Assembly: GCA_900540785.1 (NCBI GenBank)
Contig: UQHF01000002.1
Span: 62,001-126,000, forward strand
Direction of reading: 5' to 3'
From: an uncultured Blautia sp.
GTDB lineage: Bacteria; Bacillota; Clostridia; Lachnospirales; Lachnospiraceae
Length of the DNA: 64,000 bases
Part shown: in pieces, positions 41,201 through 49,400 of the stretch
Numbering within the stretch: position 1 is the stretch's first letter
Layout: every line of letters starts with the position of its first letter
Program-made: the position numbers and the translations under genes
The notes under the pieces: generated by a model
Told to the model about the DNA's origin: nothing
Seen by the model: the letters and a program-made list of their open reading frames with translations, nothing else
Databases searched by the model: none

Positions 41201-42006
41201 AGACTGCAAAACCGAGAGTATTTATTCCTGTATTCCCGGGAACAAACTGCGAATACGACAGCACACGTGCTTTTGAGCGTGCAGGCGCAGAAGTGGATGT
41301 AAAGGTATTTAAGAACCTGACAGCAGAGGACATTCGTGATTCTGTGGAGATTTTTGAAAAATCGATTAACCAGGCGCAGATGATCATGTTCCCAGGCGGC
41401 TTCTCAGCAGGAGATGAACCGGACGGTTCTGCAAAATTCTTTGCGACTGCATTCCAGAATGCAAAGATCAAAGAAGCAGTTATGAAGCTTCTCAATGAAC
41501 GCGACGGTCTTGCACTTGGTATCTGTAATGGTTTCCAGGCGCTTATTAAGCTGGGTCTTGTTCCTTACGGCGAAATCTGTGGACAGAAGACAGATTCTCC
41601 GACACTGACATATAATACGATCGGACGCCATGTGTCTAAGATGGTTTATACAAAAGTGGTAAGCAACAAGTCTCCGTGGCTTCAGAAAGCGCAGCTTGGC
41701 GGCGTGTACTGTAACCCGGCTTCTCATGGAGAGGGACGCTTCGTTGCAAATGAAGAGTGGATCCAGAAGCTCTTTGCAAACGGACAGGTGGCAACACAGT
41801 ATGTAAGTGCAGACGGAGAACTTTTAAGAAATGAAGAGTGGAACGTAAACGGTTCTTACTTTAATATTGAAGGTATTACAAGTCCGGACGGACGTGTTCT
41901 CGGAAAAATGGCGCACAGCGAACGACGTGACAACGGAGTTGCCATTAACATTTACGGAGAGCAGGATATTCAGATCTTTGAATCCGGTGTAGAATACTTT
42001 AAATAA
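38245..42006 (+). CDS. purL: Phosphoribosylformylglycinamidine synthase, single-chain PurL
   Basis: 1253 residues, the large form containing PurS-like, PurL and PurQ parts in one chain, as in Proteobacteria; Bacillus uses three separate genes. Visible blocks: DTYWSDHCRHTTFSTEL near 215, FKNETHNHPTEIEPFGGAAT, DFGAGGVSVAIGELA and PSIGGKDSMSGTF in the AIRS-like domains, and a C-terminal class I glutaminase domain with VFPGTNCEYDS, the nucleophile in ALGICNGFQALI and the His in NPASHGEGRF. It catalyses FGAR to FGAM in purine synthesis. Monocistronic, with AAAGGAG before ATG. Confidence 0.97.
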   Translation: MSSVRRVYVEKKPAFAVQAKELKHEISSYLGIQNVTAVRELIRYDVENIEDEVFEKACRTVFAEPPVDDLYLEKFETAENAHVFSVEYLPGQFDQRADSAVQCVQFLNENAKPIIRSATTYVIEGEITEEELAAIKNHCINPVDSRETGAEKPETLVTVFDEPEDVKIFEGFQDMPEEELHALYSSLNLAMTFKDFLHIQKYFKGEEKRDPSVTEIRVLDTYWSDHCRHTTFSTELTDVKFGEGDYKAPIENTYKEYLADREVLYKGRDDKFVCLMDLALMAMKKLKAEGKLADQEESDEINACSIVVPVDVDGKEEEWLINFKNETHNHPTEIEPFGGAATCLGGAIRDPLSGRTYVYQAMRVTGAADPTVSVKETLKGKLPQKKLVRGAAHGYSSYGNQIGLATGYVKEIYHPDYVAKRMEIGAVLGAAPRRAVVRENSDPGDIIILLGGRTGRDGIGGATGSSKVHTEASIEVCGAEVQKGNAPTERKIQRMFRREEVSHMIKKCNDFGAGGVSVAIGELAAGLKVDLDKVPKKYAGLDGTEIAISESQERMAVVVDPKDVDTFLGYANEENLEAIPVAVVTEEPRLVLSWRGKEIVNISRAFLDTNGAHQETAVEVEIPNKEGNMLHERPEVSDVKAKWLETLGDLNVCSQKGLVEMFDGSIGAGSVFMPHGGKYQLTETQTMVAKVPVLNGKTNTVTMMSYGFDPYLSSWSPYHGAAYAVTESVARIVAAGGDYKKIRFTFQEYFRRMTEDPKRWSQPFAALLGAYSAQLGFGLPSIGGKDSMSGTFNEIDVPPTLVSFAVDVAKLQDVITPEFKKAGSKLVWLRTPRDEYDLPDYPALMEQYEKLHNDILEGKVISAYALDRHGIAAAVSKMAFGNGMGVKIEHNLDARDFFAPGFGDIICEVPDGKVGELSITYTVIGEVTEDSKFSYGNTEITMEEALHTWKNTLEKVFKTESGEEAEEASLETKLYDAKEIYVCKNKTAKPRVFIPVFPGTNCEYDSTRAFERAGAEVDVKVFKNLTAEDIRDSVEIFEKSINQAQMIMFPGGFSAGDEPDGSAKFFATAFQNAKIKEAVMKLLNERDGLALGICNGFQALIKLGLVPYGEICGQKTDSPTLTYNTIGRHVSKMVYTKVVSNKSPWLQKAQLGGVYCNPASHGEGRFVANEEWIQKLFANGQVATQYVSADGELLRNEEWNVNGSYFNIEGITSPDGRVLGKMAHSERRDNGVAINIYGEQDIQIFESGVEYFK

Positions 42007-42020
42007 AAATGATAAAATAT

Positions 42021-42057
42021 GGGGAAAGCCGTATCTGCGGCTTCCCCGTTTTCAACA
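42021..42057 (+). terminator. Terminator after purL
   Basis: GGGGAA-A-GCCG pairs with CGGCTTCCCC (one bulged A) around TATCTG and is followed by GTTTTC. Confidence 0.8.
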
Positions 42058-42136
42058 TTTAAAGCTGTCGAATAAGACAGGAAATAGTGTGTTTTGTTTG
42101 AAAAAAATAAATTATTCAAAAAAATAAAAAAAGGTA

Positions 42137-42165
42137 TTGACAAAAAACGGGTTTGCGTATATACT
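42137..42165 (+). promoter_or_regulatory. Promoter of the tRNA cluster
   Basis: TTGACA (42137-42142), 17 nt, TATACT (42160-42165), about 45 nt before the first tRNA. Confidence 0.85.
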
Positions 42166-42211
42166 ATGAAAAGTAAGTTGAGTGTGCGCGATATGCAAAA
42201 CACAAACTCGT

Positions 42212-42285
42212 GGCGAGATAGCTCAGTTGGCTAGAGCATACGGTTCATACCCGTAGTGTCGAGGGTTCGAATCCCCCTCTCGCTA
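42212..42285 (+). tRNA. tRNA-Met(CAT), elongator type, copy 1
   Basis: 74 nt. Acceptor GGCGAGA/TCTCGCT with A73, D arm GCTC-AGTTGGCTA-GAGC, anticodon arm TACGG-TTCATAC-CCGTA (anticodon CAT) and T loop TTCGAAT. The TACGG/CCGTA anticodon stem matches elongator Met rather than the GGG/CCC initiator stem or tRNA-Ile2. The T stem GAGGG/CCCCC has an A.C mismatch. CCA is not encoded. Confidence 0.95.
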
Positions 42286-42326
42286 CTTAATCTTCGGAAT
42301 AAAATCCGGGGGTTATACAAAATTAT

Positions 42327-42399
42327 GGGATCTTAGCTCAGCTGGGAGAGCATCTGCCTTACAAGCAGAGGGTCATAGGTTCGAGCCCTATAGGTCCCA
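42327..42399 (+). tRNA. tRNA-Val(TAC)
   Basis: 73 nt. Acceptor GGGATCT/AGGTCCC, D arm GCTC-AGCTGGGA-GAGC, anticodon arm CTGCC-TTACAAG-CAG region with anticodon TAC, T arm ATAGG-TTCGAGC-CCTAT, A73. CCA is not encoded. Confidence 0.96.
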
Positions 42400-42417
42400 T
42401 ACTTTTTCATAAGATAT

Positions 42418-42491
42418 GGCGAGATAGCTCAGTTGGCTAGAGCATACGGTTCATACCCGTAGTGTCGAGGGTTCAAATCCCCCTCTCGCTA
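42418..42491 (+). tRNA. tRNA-Met(CAT), elongator type, copy 2
   Basis: Identical to copy 1 except for one base in the T loop (TTCAAAT instead of TTCGAAT, position 57, purine to purine). It shares the A.C mismatch in the T stem. A recent tandem duplication spanning the tRNA-Val is likely. Confidence 0.95.
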
Positions 42492-42494
42492 TTC

Positions 42495-42524
42495 AAGACC
42501 TTCAGTATTTCTGAAGGTCTTTTT
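42495..42524 (+). terminator. Terminator of the tRNA cluster
   Basis: AAGACCTTCAG pairs perfectly with CTGAAGGTCTT around TATTT and is followed by TTT. Confidence 0.93.
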
Positions 42525-42560
42525 GCATTCTATGAATACAAAAACAGAAGGGAAAACATT

Positions 42561-43367
42561 ATGACGAAAAAAGCAGTGTTTTTTGATGCGGACGGTACCA
42601 TATGCGATATGAAAAAAGGTGTTCCCGCCAGTGCAATAGAAGCGGTTCGAAAGTTGGTAGAAAACGGACACGAGGCATGGCTTTGCACAGGGAGAAGCAG
42701 AGCGTTTGTTCCCTGGTATCTGGAGCAGATTCCGTTTACAGGAATGATTACTGCATGCGGTGCGACCATAGAAAAAGACGGAGTGCGCCTTTTTAACCGG
42801 GAAATGACGTCGCAGGAGGCAGAGCTGTCTGTGGAAGTATTAAGAAGAAACGGTCTGATTCCTGTTATGGAAGGGGCTGATTTTATGTACTATGATAAAG
42901 AGGAATATACAACGGAAATTAACTGGTACACAGATCTGATCACAGAAGCTCTGGGGGAAAAATGGCGTCCCATTAAGGGGAATGAAAAGACAATGCGCAT
43001 TAATAAAATCAGTGCAAAAATGGTGCCAGGATGTCGTGCGGACGAGGCATGTCAGGAATTGTCTTCCTATTATGATGTCATCCGCCATGAGAGCGGTTCT
43101 CTTGCAGGCACTACGATAGAAATGATACCAAAAGGATTCAGTAAGGCTGTGGGAATTGCGGCAGTTATTAAAATTCAGAATATCCCCTGGGAAGATACCA
43201 TTGTGTTTGGAGACAGCAATAACGATTTATCCATGTTTGAGTACGCGGCATATAAGGTGGCAATGGGAAACAGTTCCAAAAAGATTTTAAGTCTTGCTGA
43301 CTATGTGACAGAGGATATGTTCCATTATGGAATACGAAACGGACTTGCTCATCTGGGGCTTATCTGA
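42561..43367 (+). CDS. HAD-superfamily hydrolase, Cof type
   Basis: 268 residues. Motif I FFDADGTICDMKKG (DxDGT), motif II LCTGRS, and motif IV VFGDSNNDLSMFEYA, with the C2 cap typical of Cof/YidA sugar-phosphate phosphatases. The start is ATG 42561 behind AAGGG; a longer frame reaching back to 42462 would run into the last tRNA. Substrate unknown. No promoter consensus is seen between the tRNA terminator and the start, so it may depend on readthrough. Confidence 0.92.
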   Translation: MTKKAVFFDADGTICDMKKGVPASAIEAVRKLVENGHEAWLCTGRSRAFVPWYLEQIPFTGMITACGATIEKDGVRLFNREMTSQEAELSVEVLRRNGLIPVMEGADFMYYDKEEYTTEINWYTDLITEALGEKWRPIKGNEKTMRINKISAKMVPGCRADEACQELSSYYDVIRHESGSLAGTTIEMIPKGFSKAVGIAAVIKIQNIPWEDTIVFGDSNNDLSMFEYAAYKVAMGNSSKKILSLADYVTEDMFHYGIRNGLAHLGLI

Positions 43368-43379
43368 GATAGAAAAACA

Positions 43380-43408
43380 TTGACTTTTTTTCATGTTTTT
43401 TTTATAGT
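43380..43408 (+). promoter_or_regulatory. Promoter of the diacylglycerol kinase gene
   Basis: TTGACT (43380-43385), 17 nt, TATAGT (43403-43408) in a T-rich stretch. Confidence 0.75.
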
Positions 43409-43453
43409 ATAAAGCGTAGATTACACGCATTTTGTTTAAAAGAGGGACGTATT

Positions 43454-44362
43454 ATGGGAAAAACATTATTGTTCGTCTTTAATCCAAAAGCAGGAAAAGG
43501 GAAGATAAAATCCCATCTTCTTGATATTGTGGATATTTTTAATAAAGGCGGTTATGAAGTAATTACATATGCTACACAGGGAGCGCGGGACGCCTACGAA
43601 AAGGCGAAGGAGTACGAAAGCAAGGTAGACCTGATCGTGTGCAGCGGGGGAGACGGAACTCTGGACGAGGTAGTGACAGGCATTATGGAAAAAGACAGCT
43701 CCGTGCCTATCGGATACATACCGGCAGGAAGTACAAATGATTTTGCAAACAGTTTGTTTATGCCGAAAAATATGGTGGAGGCAGCTTCCATGATCATGGA
43801 GGAGAAGCTGTATCACTGTGACATTGGAAAATTTAACGATAAGACATTTGCATATATTGCGGCATTTGGCCTGTTTACCGACGTTTCCTATCAGACAGAC
43901 CAGGATTTAAAAAATATTCTGGGACATGTGGCATACGTTCTGGAAGGAGCAAAGCGTCTCTTTGCAATAAAATCTTATCATATGAAGGTAACGGCAGAAG
44001 AACTTTGCGTAGAAGATGATTTTATGTTTGGAATGATTTCCAATTCCAGGTCTGTGGGAGGGTTTAAAAATCTTACGGGAAAGAATGTGGATATGAATGA
44101 CGGACTGTTTGAAGTCACGCTTATTGCAAAGCCGAAAAATCCTCTGGAGCTGCAGGAAATCCTGACGGCAGTTCTGACGCAGGAAGATAATACAGATCTG
44201 ATACATTCCTTTAAATCTGCCCATATTACCATAGAGTCTGAGGAGGAAGTGCCCTGGACTCTGGACGGGGAATTTGGAGGAAACAACCGCCTCGTGGAAA
44301 TTGAAAACAGACATGAGGCGTTAAATCTTTATCTGAAAAGTACAAAAAAGACAAACGAATAA
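43454..44362 (+). CDS. Diacylglycerol kinase family lipid kinase (DagK/YegS-like)
   Basis: 302 residues with the DAGK catalytic domain: FVFNPKAGKGKIKSHL, the ATP motif VCSGGDGTLDEVVTGIM, YIPAGSTNDFANSL, and a C-terminal beta-sandwich with PWTLDGEFGG. The family phosphorylates diacylglycerol from lipoteichoic acid synthesis back to phosphatidic acid, though other lipids are possible. It has 15 bp to glnN and probably shares its transcript. Confidence 0.92.
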   Translation: MGKTLLFVFNPKAGKGKIKSHLLDIVDIFNKGGYEVITYATQGARDAYEKAKEYESKVDLIVCSGGDGTLDEVVTGIMEKDSSVPIGYIPAGSTNDFANSLFMPKNMVEAASMIMEEKLYHCDIGKFNDKTFAYIAAFGLFTDVSYQTDQDLKNILGHVAYVLEGAKRLFAIKSYHMKVTAEELCVEDDFMFGMISNSRSVGGFKNLTGKNVDMNDGLFEVTLIAKPKNPLELQEILTAVLTQEDNTDLIHSFKSAHITIESEEEVPWTLDGEFGGNNRLVEIENRHEALNLYLKSTKKTNE

Positions 44363-44377
44363 AAAGGAGAAAACGGA

Positions 44378-46492
44378 ATGGGAGAGTATATCAATGTGGC
44401 GGAAACCTTCGGGTGTGACGTATTTAATGATTCAGTTATGCAGGAGCGTCTTCCCAAGAGGGTTTACAAGGAGCTGAAAAAGACAATTCAGGAAGGCAAA
44501 GAGCTGTCTATGGAAATTGCCGATGTGGTAGCACATGAAATGAAGGAATGGGCGATTGAAAAAGGAGCAACGCATTACAGCCACTGGTTTCAGCCCCTTA
44601 CCGGCGTAACTGCGGAAAAGCATGACGCGTTTATTACCGCTCCTATGGAAAATGGAAAGGTGCTTATGAGCTTTTCCGGAAAAGAGCTGATAAAGGGAGA
44701 GCCGGATGCTTCTTCTTTTCCGTCCGGCGGTCTCCGCGCGACTTTTGAGGCAAGAGGATATACAACCTGGGACTGTACCTCCCCTGCTTTTGTCCGCCAC
44801 GATGCGGCAGGAGGAACGCTCTGTATTCCAACCGCCTTCTGCTCTTATACAGGAGAAGCACTTGACCAGAAAACCCCTCTTCTTCGTTCTATGGAGGCAG
44901 TGAATGTGCAGGCTCTTCGCCTGATCCGTCTTTTCGGAAATACGACTTCAAAAAAAGTAACGCCTTCTGTAGGTGCAGAACAGGAATACTTCCTGATCGA
45001 CAAGGATAAATGGCTGCAGAGAAAAGACCTTACTTATACAGGCAGGACGCTTTTCGGAGCAATGCCGCCAAAAGGACAGGAGATGGATGACCACTATCTT
45101 GGAACGATCCGTCAGAGAATTTCCGCCTATATGAAAGAGGTTAACGAGGAGTGCTGGAAGCTTGGCATTTCTGCGAAGACACAGCACAATGAGGTTGCAC
45201 CTGCCCAGCATGAGCTTGCGCCGATTTACGAAGCTGCAAACGTAGCGGCAGACCATAACCAGATGATGATGCGGATTCTTAAAAAAGTGGCAAGCCGTCA
45301 CGGAATGCGCTGTCTTCTTCATGAGAAACCGTTTGCAGGCGTCAATGGTTCCGGAAAGCATAATAACTGGTCTCTTACAACAGATGATGGGATCAATCTT
45401 CTGGAGCCTGGAAAAACTCCTCATGAAAATGTGCAGTTTCTTCTTGTTCTGACCTGTATTTTAAAAGCAGTAGACGAACACGCAGACCTTCTCCGGGAAT
45501 CCGCGGCAGATGTGGGAAATGACCATCGTCTCGGAGGAAACGAGGCTCCGCCTGCAGTGATTTCCGTATTCCTGGGAGAACAGCTTGAGGACGTGCTGGA
45601 ACAGCTTATCAGTACAGGTATGGCAACACACAGTAAAAAGGGCAGCAAGCTGGAAACAGGCGTAAAAACACTCCCTGATTTTATGAAGGACGCCACAGAC
45701 AGAAACCGTACTTCTCCTTTTGCATTTACTGGAAATAAGTTTGAGTTCCGTATGGTCGGTTCCAGAGATTCCATCTCTTCCTGCAATGTCGTGTTAAATA
45801 CCATTGCTGCGGAAGTATTTAAAGAGGCGTGTGACCGTCTGGAGGCAGCTCCTGATTTTGAACTTGCAGTGCATGATCTTATTAAAGAGTACGCAACAGA
45901 TCATCAGAGAATCGTATTTAATGGAAACGGATATGCGCCGGAATGGGAGGAAGAGGCAAAGCGCCGCGGACTTCCGATCCTACGTTCTATGGTAGATGCG
46001 ATTCCTGCGCTCACTACAGAGAAATCTGTAAAATTGTTTGAAAGCTTTGGCGTATTTACAAGAGCGGAGCTGGAATCACGTGCAGAAATCCAGTATGAGA
46101 TTTATTCAAAGGCAATTAATATTGAAGCAAAAACAATGATCGATATTGCCACAAAACAGATTATTCCGGCTGTGATCAAATACACAACCGTGCTGGCACA
46201 GTCTATTAATGAAGTGAAAGCAGTGGGAGAGATTGACACCAGCGTACAGCTTGGACTTCTGAAAGAGACTTCAAAGCTTTTAAAAGAGACAAATATTGCC
46301 ATGAAAGCTCTGGGAGATCTTGTAGCAGAATTTCCATCGCATCCTGAGGGAGAGGACAGGGCAAAATTCTGCAGAAACCAGATCGTTCCTGCAATGGAAG
46401 CGCTTCGTGCGCCGGTAGACGCTCTGGAAATGATCGTAGATAAGGAAATGTGGCCGATGCCTTCTTATGGAGACCTGATTTTCGAGGTATAA
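44378..46492 (+). CDS. glnN: Glutamine synthetase type III
   Basis: 704 residues, the length of GSIII (GlnN) as in Bacteroides and Clostridia; ATP-dependent synthesis of glutamine from glutamate and ammonia. GSIII markers: THYSHWFQPLTGVTAEKHDAF near the N-terminus, KTQHNEVAPAQHELAPIYE, LLHEKPFAGVNGSGKHNNWS in the catalytic core, NEAPPAVISVFLG and the EFRMVGSRDSISSCN block. Regulation by nitrogen is expected, but no operator is recognisable. Confidence 0.97.
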   Translation: MGEYINVAETFGCDVFNDSVMQERLPKRVYKELKKTIQEGKELSMEIADVVAHEMKEWAIEKGATHYSHWFQPLTGVTAEKHDAFITAPMENGKVLMSFSGKELIKGEPDASSFPSGGLRATFEARGYTTWDCTSPAFVRHDAAGGTLCIPTAFCSYTGEALDQKTPLLRSMEAVNVQALRLIRLFGNTTSKKVTPSVGAEQEYFLIDKDKWLQRKDLTYTGRTLFGAMPPKGQEMDDHYLGTIRQRISAYMKEVNEECWKLGISAKTQHNEVAPAQHELAPIYEAANVAADHNQMMMRILKKVASRHGMRCLLHEKPFAGVNGSGKHNNWSLTTDDGINLLEPGKTPHENVQFLLVLTCILKAVDEHADLLRESAADVGNDHRLGGNEAPPAVISVFLGEQLEDVLEQLISTGMATHSKKGSKLETGVKTLPDFMKDATDRNRTSPFAFTGNKFEFRMVGSRDSISSCNVVLNTIAAEVFKEACDRLEAAPDFELAVHDLIKEYATDHQRIVFNGNGYAPEWEEEAKRRGLPILRSMVDAIPALTTEKSVKLFESFGVFTRAELESRAEIQYEIYSKAINIEAKTMIDIATKQIIPAVIKYTTVLAQSINEVKAVGEIDTSVQLGLLKETSKLLKETNIAMKALGDLVAEFPSHPEGEDRAKFCRNQIVPAMEALRAPVDALEMIVDKEMWPMPSYGDLIFEV

Positions 46493-46548
46493 ATCCGGCA
46501 GCGTGACGTCAGGCGACGTATTCAAATATATGAAATAGGAAACTAAAG

Positions 46549-46572
46549 CAGGGCTGTTTTCAGCCCTGTTTT
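46549..46572 (+). terminator. Terminator after glnN
   Basis: CAGGGCTG-TTTT-CAGCCCTG followed by TTTTC. Confidence 0.88.
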
Positions 46573-46609
46573 CATATAAGAAAAAACATAATATAAGGAG
46601 AAATAGAAG

Positions 46610-47527
46610 ATGAAAGAACTTGAGTTTTTAGAGGAACAGGGAGTTTCCTCCGCGCTCATAAAAAAGGTGGAGGATTTCAGGGAGACATATCAGGTGGACG
46701 AGGAGGCGAAGCACAGGGTATCTGCGCCTTCCATGCCGTTTTACGGAAGAGAAATCCTGGAAATGGGGATTGCGGGAATCTTAAAAGGGGAAAATCTTCT
46801 TCTTGCAGGACCGAAAGCGACAGGGAAAAACGTCCTTGCAGAAAATCTTGCCTTTATTTTCGGAAGACCGGTTTATAATGTGTCTTTTCATGTAAATACA
46901 AACAGCGGTGATCTGATCGGAACAGATACGTTTGTAAATAACGAGGTAACACTTCGAAAGGGGAGCATTTACCAGTGTGCGGAGCATGGCGGATTTGGTG
47001 TCCTTGACGAAATTAATATGGCGAAAAATGATGCAGTTTCTGTTTTGCACGCAACCCTTGACTACCGTCGATCTATTGATGTGCCGGGATATGATAAAAT
47101 AGACCTTCACCCTGCCGCACGTTTCATTGGAACGATGAATTATGGATACGCAGGAACAAGAGAGTTGAACGAAGCTCTTGTATCCAGGTTTCTTGTGATC
47201 GATATGCCGCCTCAGACGGAGGAATCTCTTCATTTTATTTTCAGAAAAATGTTTCCTCATGCAAAAGAGAAGGCAGTAGAGCAGTTTATCGGTATTTTTA
47301 TGGATCTGCAGTTAAAATGCATGAACAGTGAAATTTCCACAAAAGCCCTTGATCTTCGCGGGCTTCTTGCAGCAATGAAAATCGTGGATGCAGGACTTTC
47401 CCCCTGGCTTGCAGTGAAAATGGGCGTGGTAAACAAAACCTTTGATACCTTTGAAAAGGAAATTGTGGAGGACGTAGTGAGCACAAGGATTCCAAAAGAA
47501 TGGGGAAGGGAAGCCGTATATGACTGA
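46610..47527 (+). CDS. MoxR/AAA_5-type AAA+ ATPase
   Basis: 305 residues. Walker A is LAGPKATGKNVLAENLA, with Asn in place of the usual Ser/Thr after GK; Walker B is FGVLDEINMA, sensor 1 is FIGTMNYG and the Arg finger sits in ALVSRFLVIDMP. Such ATPases work with a VWA-domain partner to insert metals or remodel complexes (MoxR/CbbQ style). It overlaps the VWA gene by 8 bp, so the two form a chaperone pair. The client is unknown. Confidence 0.9.
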   Translation: MKELEFLEEQGVSSALIKKVEDFRETYQVDEEAKHRVSAPSMPFYGREILEMGIAGILKGENLLLAGPKATGKNVLAENLAFIFGRPVYNVSFHVNTNSGDLIGTDTFVNNEVTLRKGSIYQCAEHGGFGVLDEINMAKNDAVSVLHATLDYRRSIDVPGYDKIDLHPAARFIGTMNYGYAGTRELNEALVSRFLVIDMPPQTEESLHFIFRKMFPHAKEKAVEQFIGIFMDLQLKCMNSEISTKALDLRGLLAAMKIVDAGLSPWLAVKMGVVNKTFDTFEKEIVEDVVSTRIPKEWGREAVYD

Positions 47528-49316
47528 GGAACAGGAAAGAGAAGAGATTTTTGAAAAAGAGCTGGAGCTTCAGAACAGGATCCGAAATCTCCTCTGGACA
47601 GTAAGCGGAGATTATACTCTGGATATGAAACCGGACGTGTCTCTTTTTCTGCGCTCAAAAGCGATCGCTCTTTACGATGGGGTAAAGCAGGGCGCTTTTG
47701 CCAGATTTTATGATAAGAATCTTATGGGAATGTACCTGGTGAAAAAAATATATCTGGGAGCAGAGGAAGGCAGCCTTACTATTCTGGCGCAGCTTTGCAT
47801 AGAGGAAGCCATTGGGGAGAAACTATGCGATGAGCGTCCCGGGATTGTCTCCCTTCAAAAGCAGGCATATGCAGATATTCTGGATCAGGAGTTTGAGATA
47901 CTGCCCGCTTATGGAGACGTTCTTGGAAGACTTCGGATCGCTGTACTCCGTGATAAGCTGGCAGATGGCGGCTATAAAGTGGAAGACTCTCTTAAAAAGG
48001 TACGTGATAAAGTATACGGGGCAAAAAATATAGAAGATACGAAAAAACTGATCGCTCTTGTTGACAGCCTTTATAACGAAATCATAGATAAGGATTTTGA
48101 AAAGCGCTATGGAAATCTGGAGCGTGTGATGGCAGTGAGCCTGGAAGAGCTGACAGAGTTTGGCTGGGAAGATTTTTTAACAGAAGAAATGTACGAGGAG
48201 GCTCTGGAAGCATATGTAGAACAGCTTACAGAGCGCATGACGGATCTGGAGGATTCTTCCGTTACAAAGGAGATGGAAGAAAAACGTAAGGTCAGACAGA
48301 AGATCACGGTTCTTCCCCCGGAGGTTCTGGAAAAGGCGCACACTTACGTGGAATTGAATTTTGGAAAAACATATCTCACAGAGATGGAAGAAAAAAAGAT
48401 AAACCGGAAAATGTGTACCGGTATTCACGGGGACTGTAGTCTTTATTTTACAGAAGGGATCCTGAAAAATCCGGTAAAGAGAAATTATCAGTATGAATAT
48501 GCAAAAAGGCTGAAAAATAAAAATGTCTGGCTGTATCATGACAAGCACAGGATTGTAAAAAGAAATGTTTCTGTTTTAACAGAGCTTCTTAAGAAGTCTC
48601 TTGTCCTTCGAAGTGAGACGGAAGAGATTTTATCGGACAGAGGAACTATTCTTCCGGCGCGTCTGTGGAGGATAGGGAGAAGCGGAGAAGCACGTGTATT
48701 CAAAAGGGAACTGAAAGCAGACCAGAGCGATTTTGTGGTAGATGTTCTGATCGATGCAAGCGGTTCTCAGATGGTAAGGCAGGGAGAGGTGGCGCTTCAG
48801 GCGTATATTATAAGTGAAGCTTTAAGTGCTGTAGATATTCCGGTCCGGGTGATGAGCTACTGTACTTTCTGGGATTATACCATTCTCCACAGACTTCGGG
48901 AATATGAAGATCCAAGAAGTGCAAATGAAAACATATTTCATTATGTGACCTCTTCCAATAACAGAGACGGGCTTGCCATCAAAGCGGCGGGATCTGGGCT
49001 TCTGAAAAGAGAAGAGGAAAAGAAGATACTGATCGTGTTAAGCGACGGAAGACCCTATGATGTGGTGATCAACCGCCCAAATGCAAAAAATCCGAAGCCA
49101 TATGAGGGAGCGTACGCAGTATCCGATACAGCAGAGCAGATCCGCCGTCTGAGAAGTGAGGGTGTGAGCGTTCTCGGCGTTTTTGCAGGGGAGGAAAAGG
49201 ATCTGGCGGCAGAGAAAAAGATTTTCGGAAAGGATTTTGCTTATATCCGGGATATTTCCAATTTTTCCAAAATTGTAGGGCGTTATCTTACAAAACAGCT
49301 GGAGATGGATTTATAA
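47520..49316 (+). CDS. VWA-domain protein partner of the AAA+ ATPase
   Basis: 598 residues. The C-terminal ~200 residues are a von Willebrand A domain with the MIDAS DASGSQMVRQGE, a later NNRDGLAIK and LIVLSDGRPYDVV. The first ~400 residues are mostly helical and charged, with no family I can name; the layout resembles CobT/CbbO-type partners. Acts presumably with the preceding ATPase. No client gene is adjacent, since the next gene is the OPT transporter with its own promoter. Confidence 0.85.
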   Translation: MTEEQEREEIFEKELELQNRIRNLLWTVSGDYTLDMKPDVSLFLRSKAIALYDGVKQGAFARFYDKNLMGMYLVKKIYLGAEEGSLTILAQLCIEEAIGEKLCDERPGIVSLQKQAYADILDQEFEILPAYGDVLGRLRIAVLRDKLADGGYKVEDSLKKVRDKVYGAKNIEDTKKLIALVDSLYNEIIDKDFEKRYGNLERVMAVSLEELTEFGWEDFLTEEMYEEALEAYVEQLTERMTDLEDSSVTKEMEEKRKVRQKITVLPPEVLEKAHTYVELNFGKTYLTEMEEKKINRKMCTGIHGDCSLYFTEGILKNPVKRNYQYEYAKRLKNKNVWLYHDKHRIVKRNVSVLTELLKKSLVLRSETEEILSDRGTILPARLWRIGRSGEARVFKRELKADQSDFVVDVLIDASGSQMVRQGEVALQAYIISEALSAVDIPVRVMSYCTFWDYTILHRLREYEDPRSANENIFHYVTSSNNRDGLAIKAAGSGLLKREEEKKILIVLSDGRPYDVVINRPNAKNPKPYEGAYAVSDTAEQIRRLRSEGVSVLGVFAGEEKDLAAEKKIFGKDFAYIRDISNFSKIVGRYLTKQLEMDL

Positions 49317-49322
49317 TACTGC

Positions 49323-49355
49323 TTGCATTTTACACTGTAATTCGTTATAATGCAA
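49323..49355 (+). promoter_or_regulatory. Promoter of the OPT transporter with flanking inverted repeat
   Basis: TTGCAT (49323-49328), 17 nt, TATAAT (49346-49351). The heptamers TTGCATT (49323-49329) and AATGCAA (49349-49355) form an inverted repeat that covers both boxes and could be an operator. Confidence 0.75.
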
Positions 49356-49400
49356 TTTGATGTACTTTTATTTCATTAAAATGTTAAAGGGAGAGGTAAA

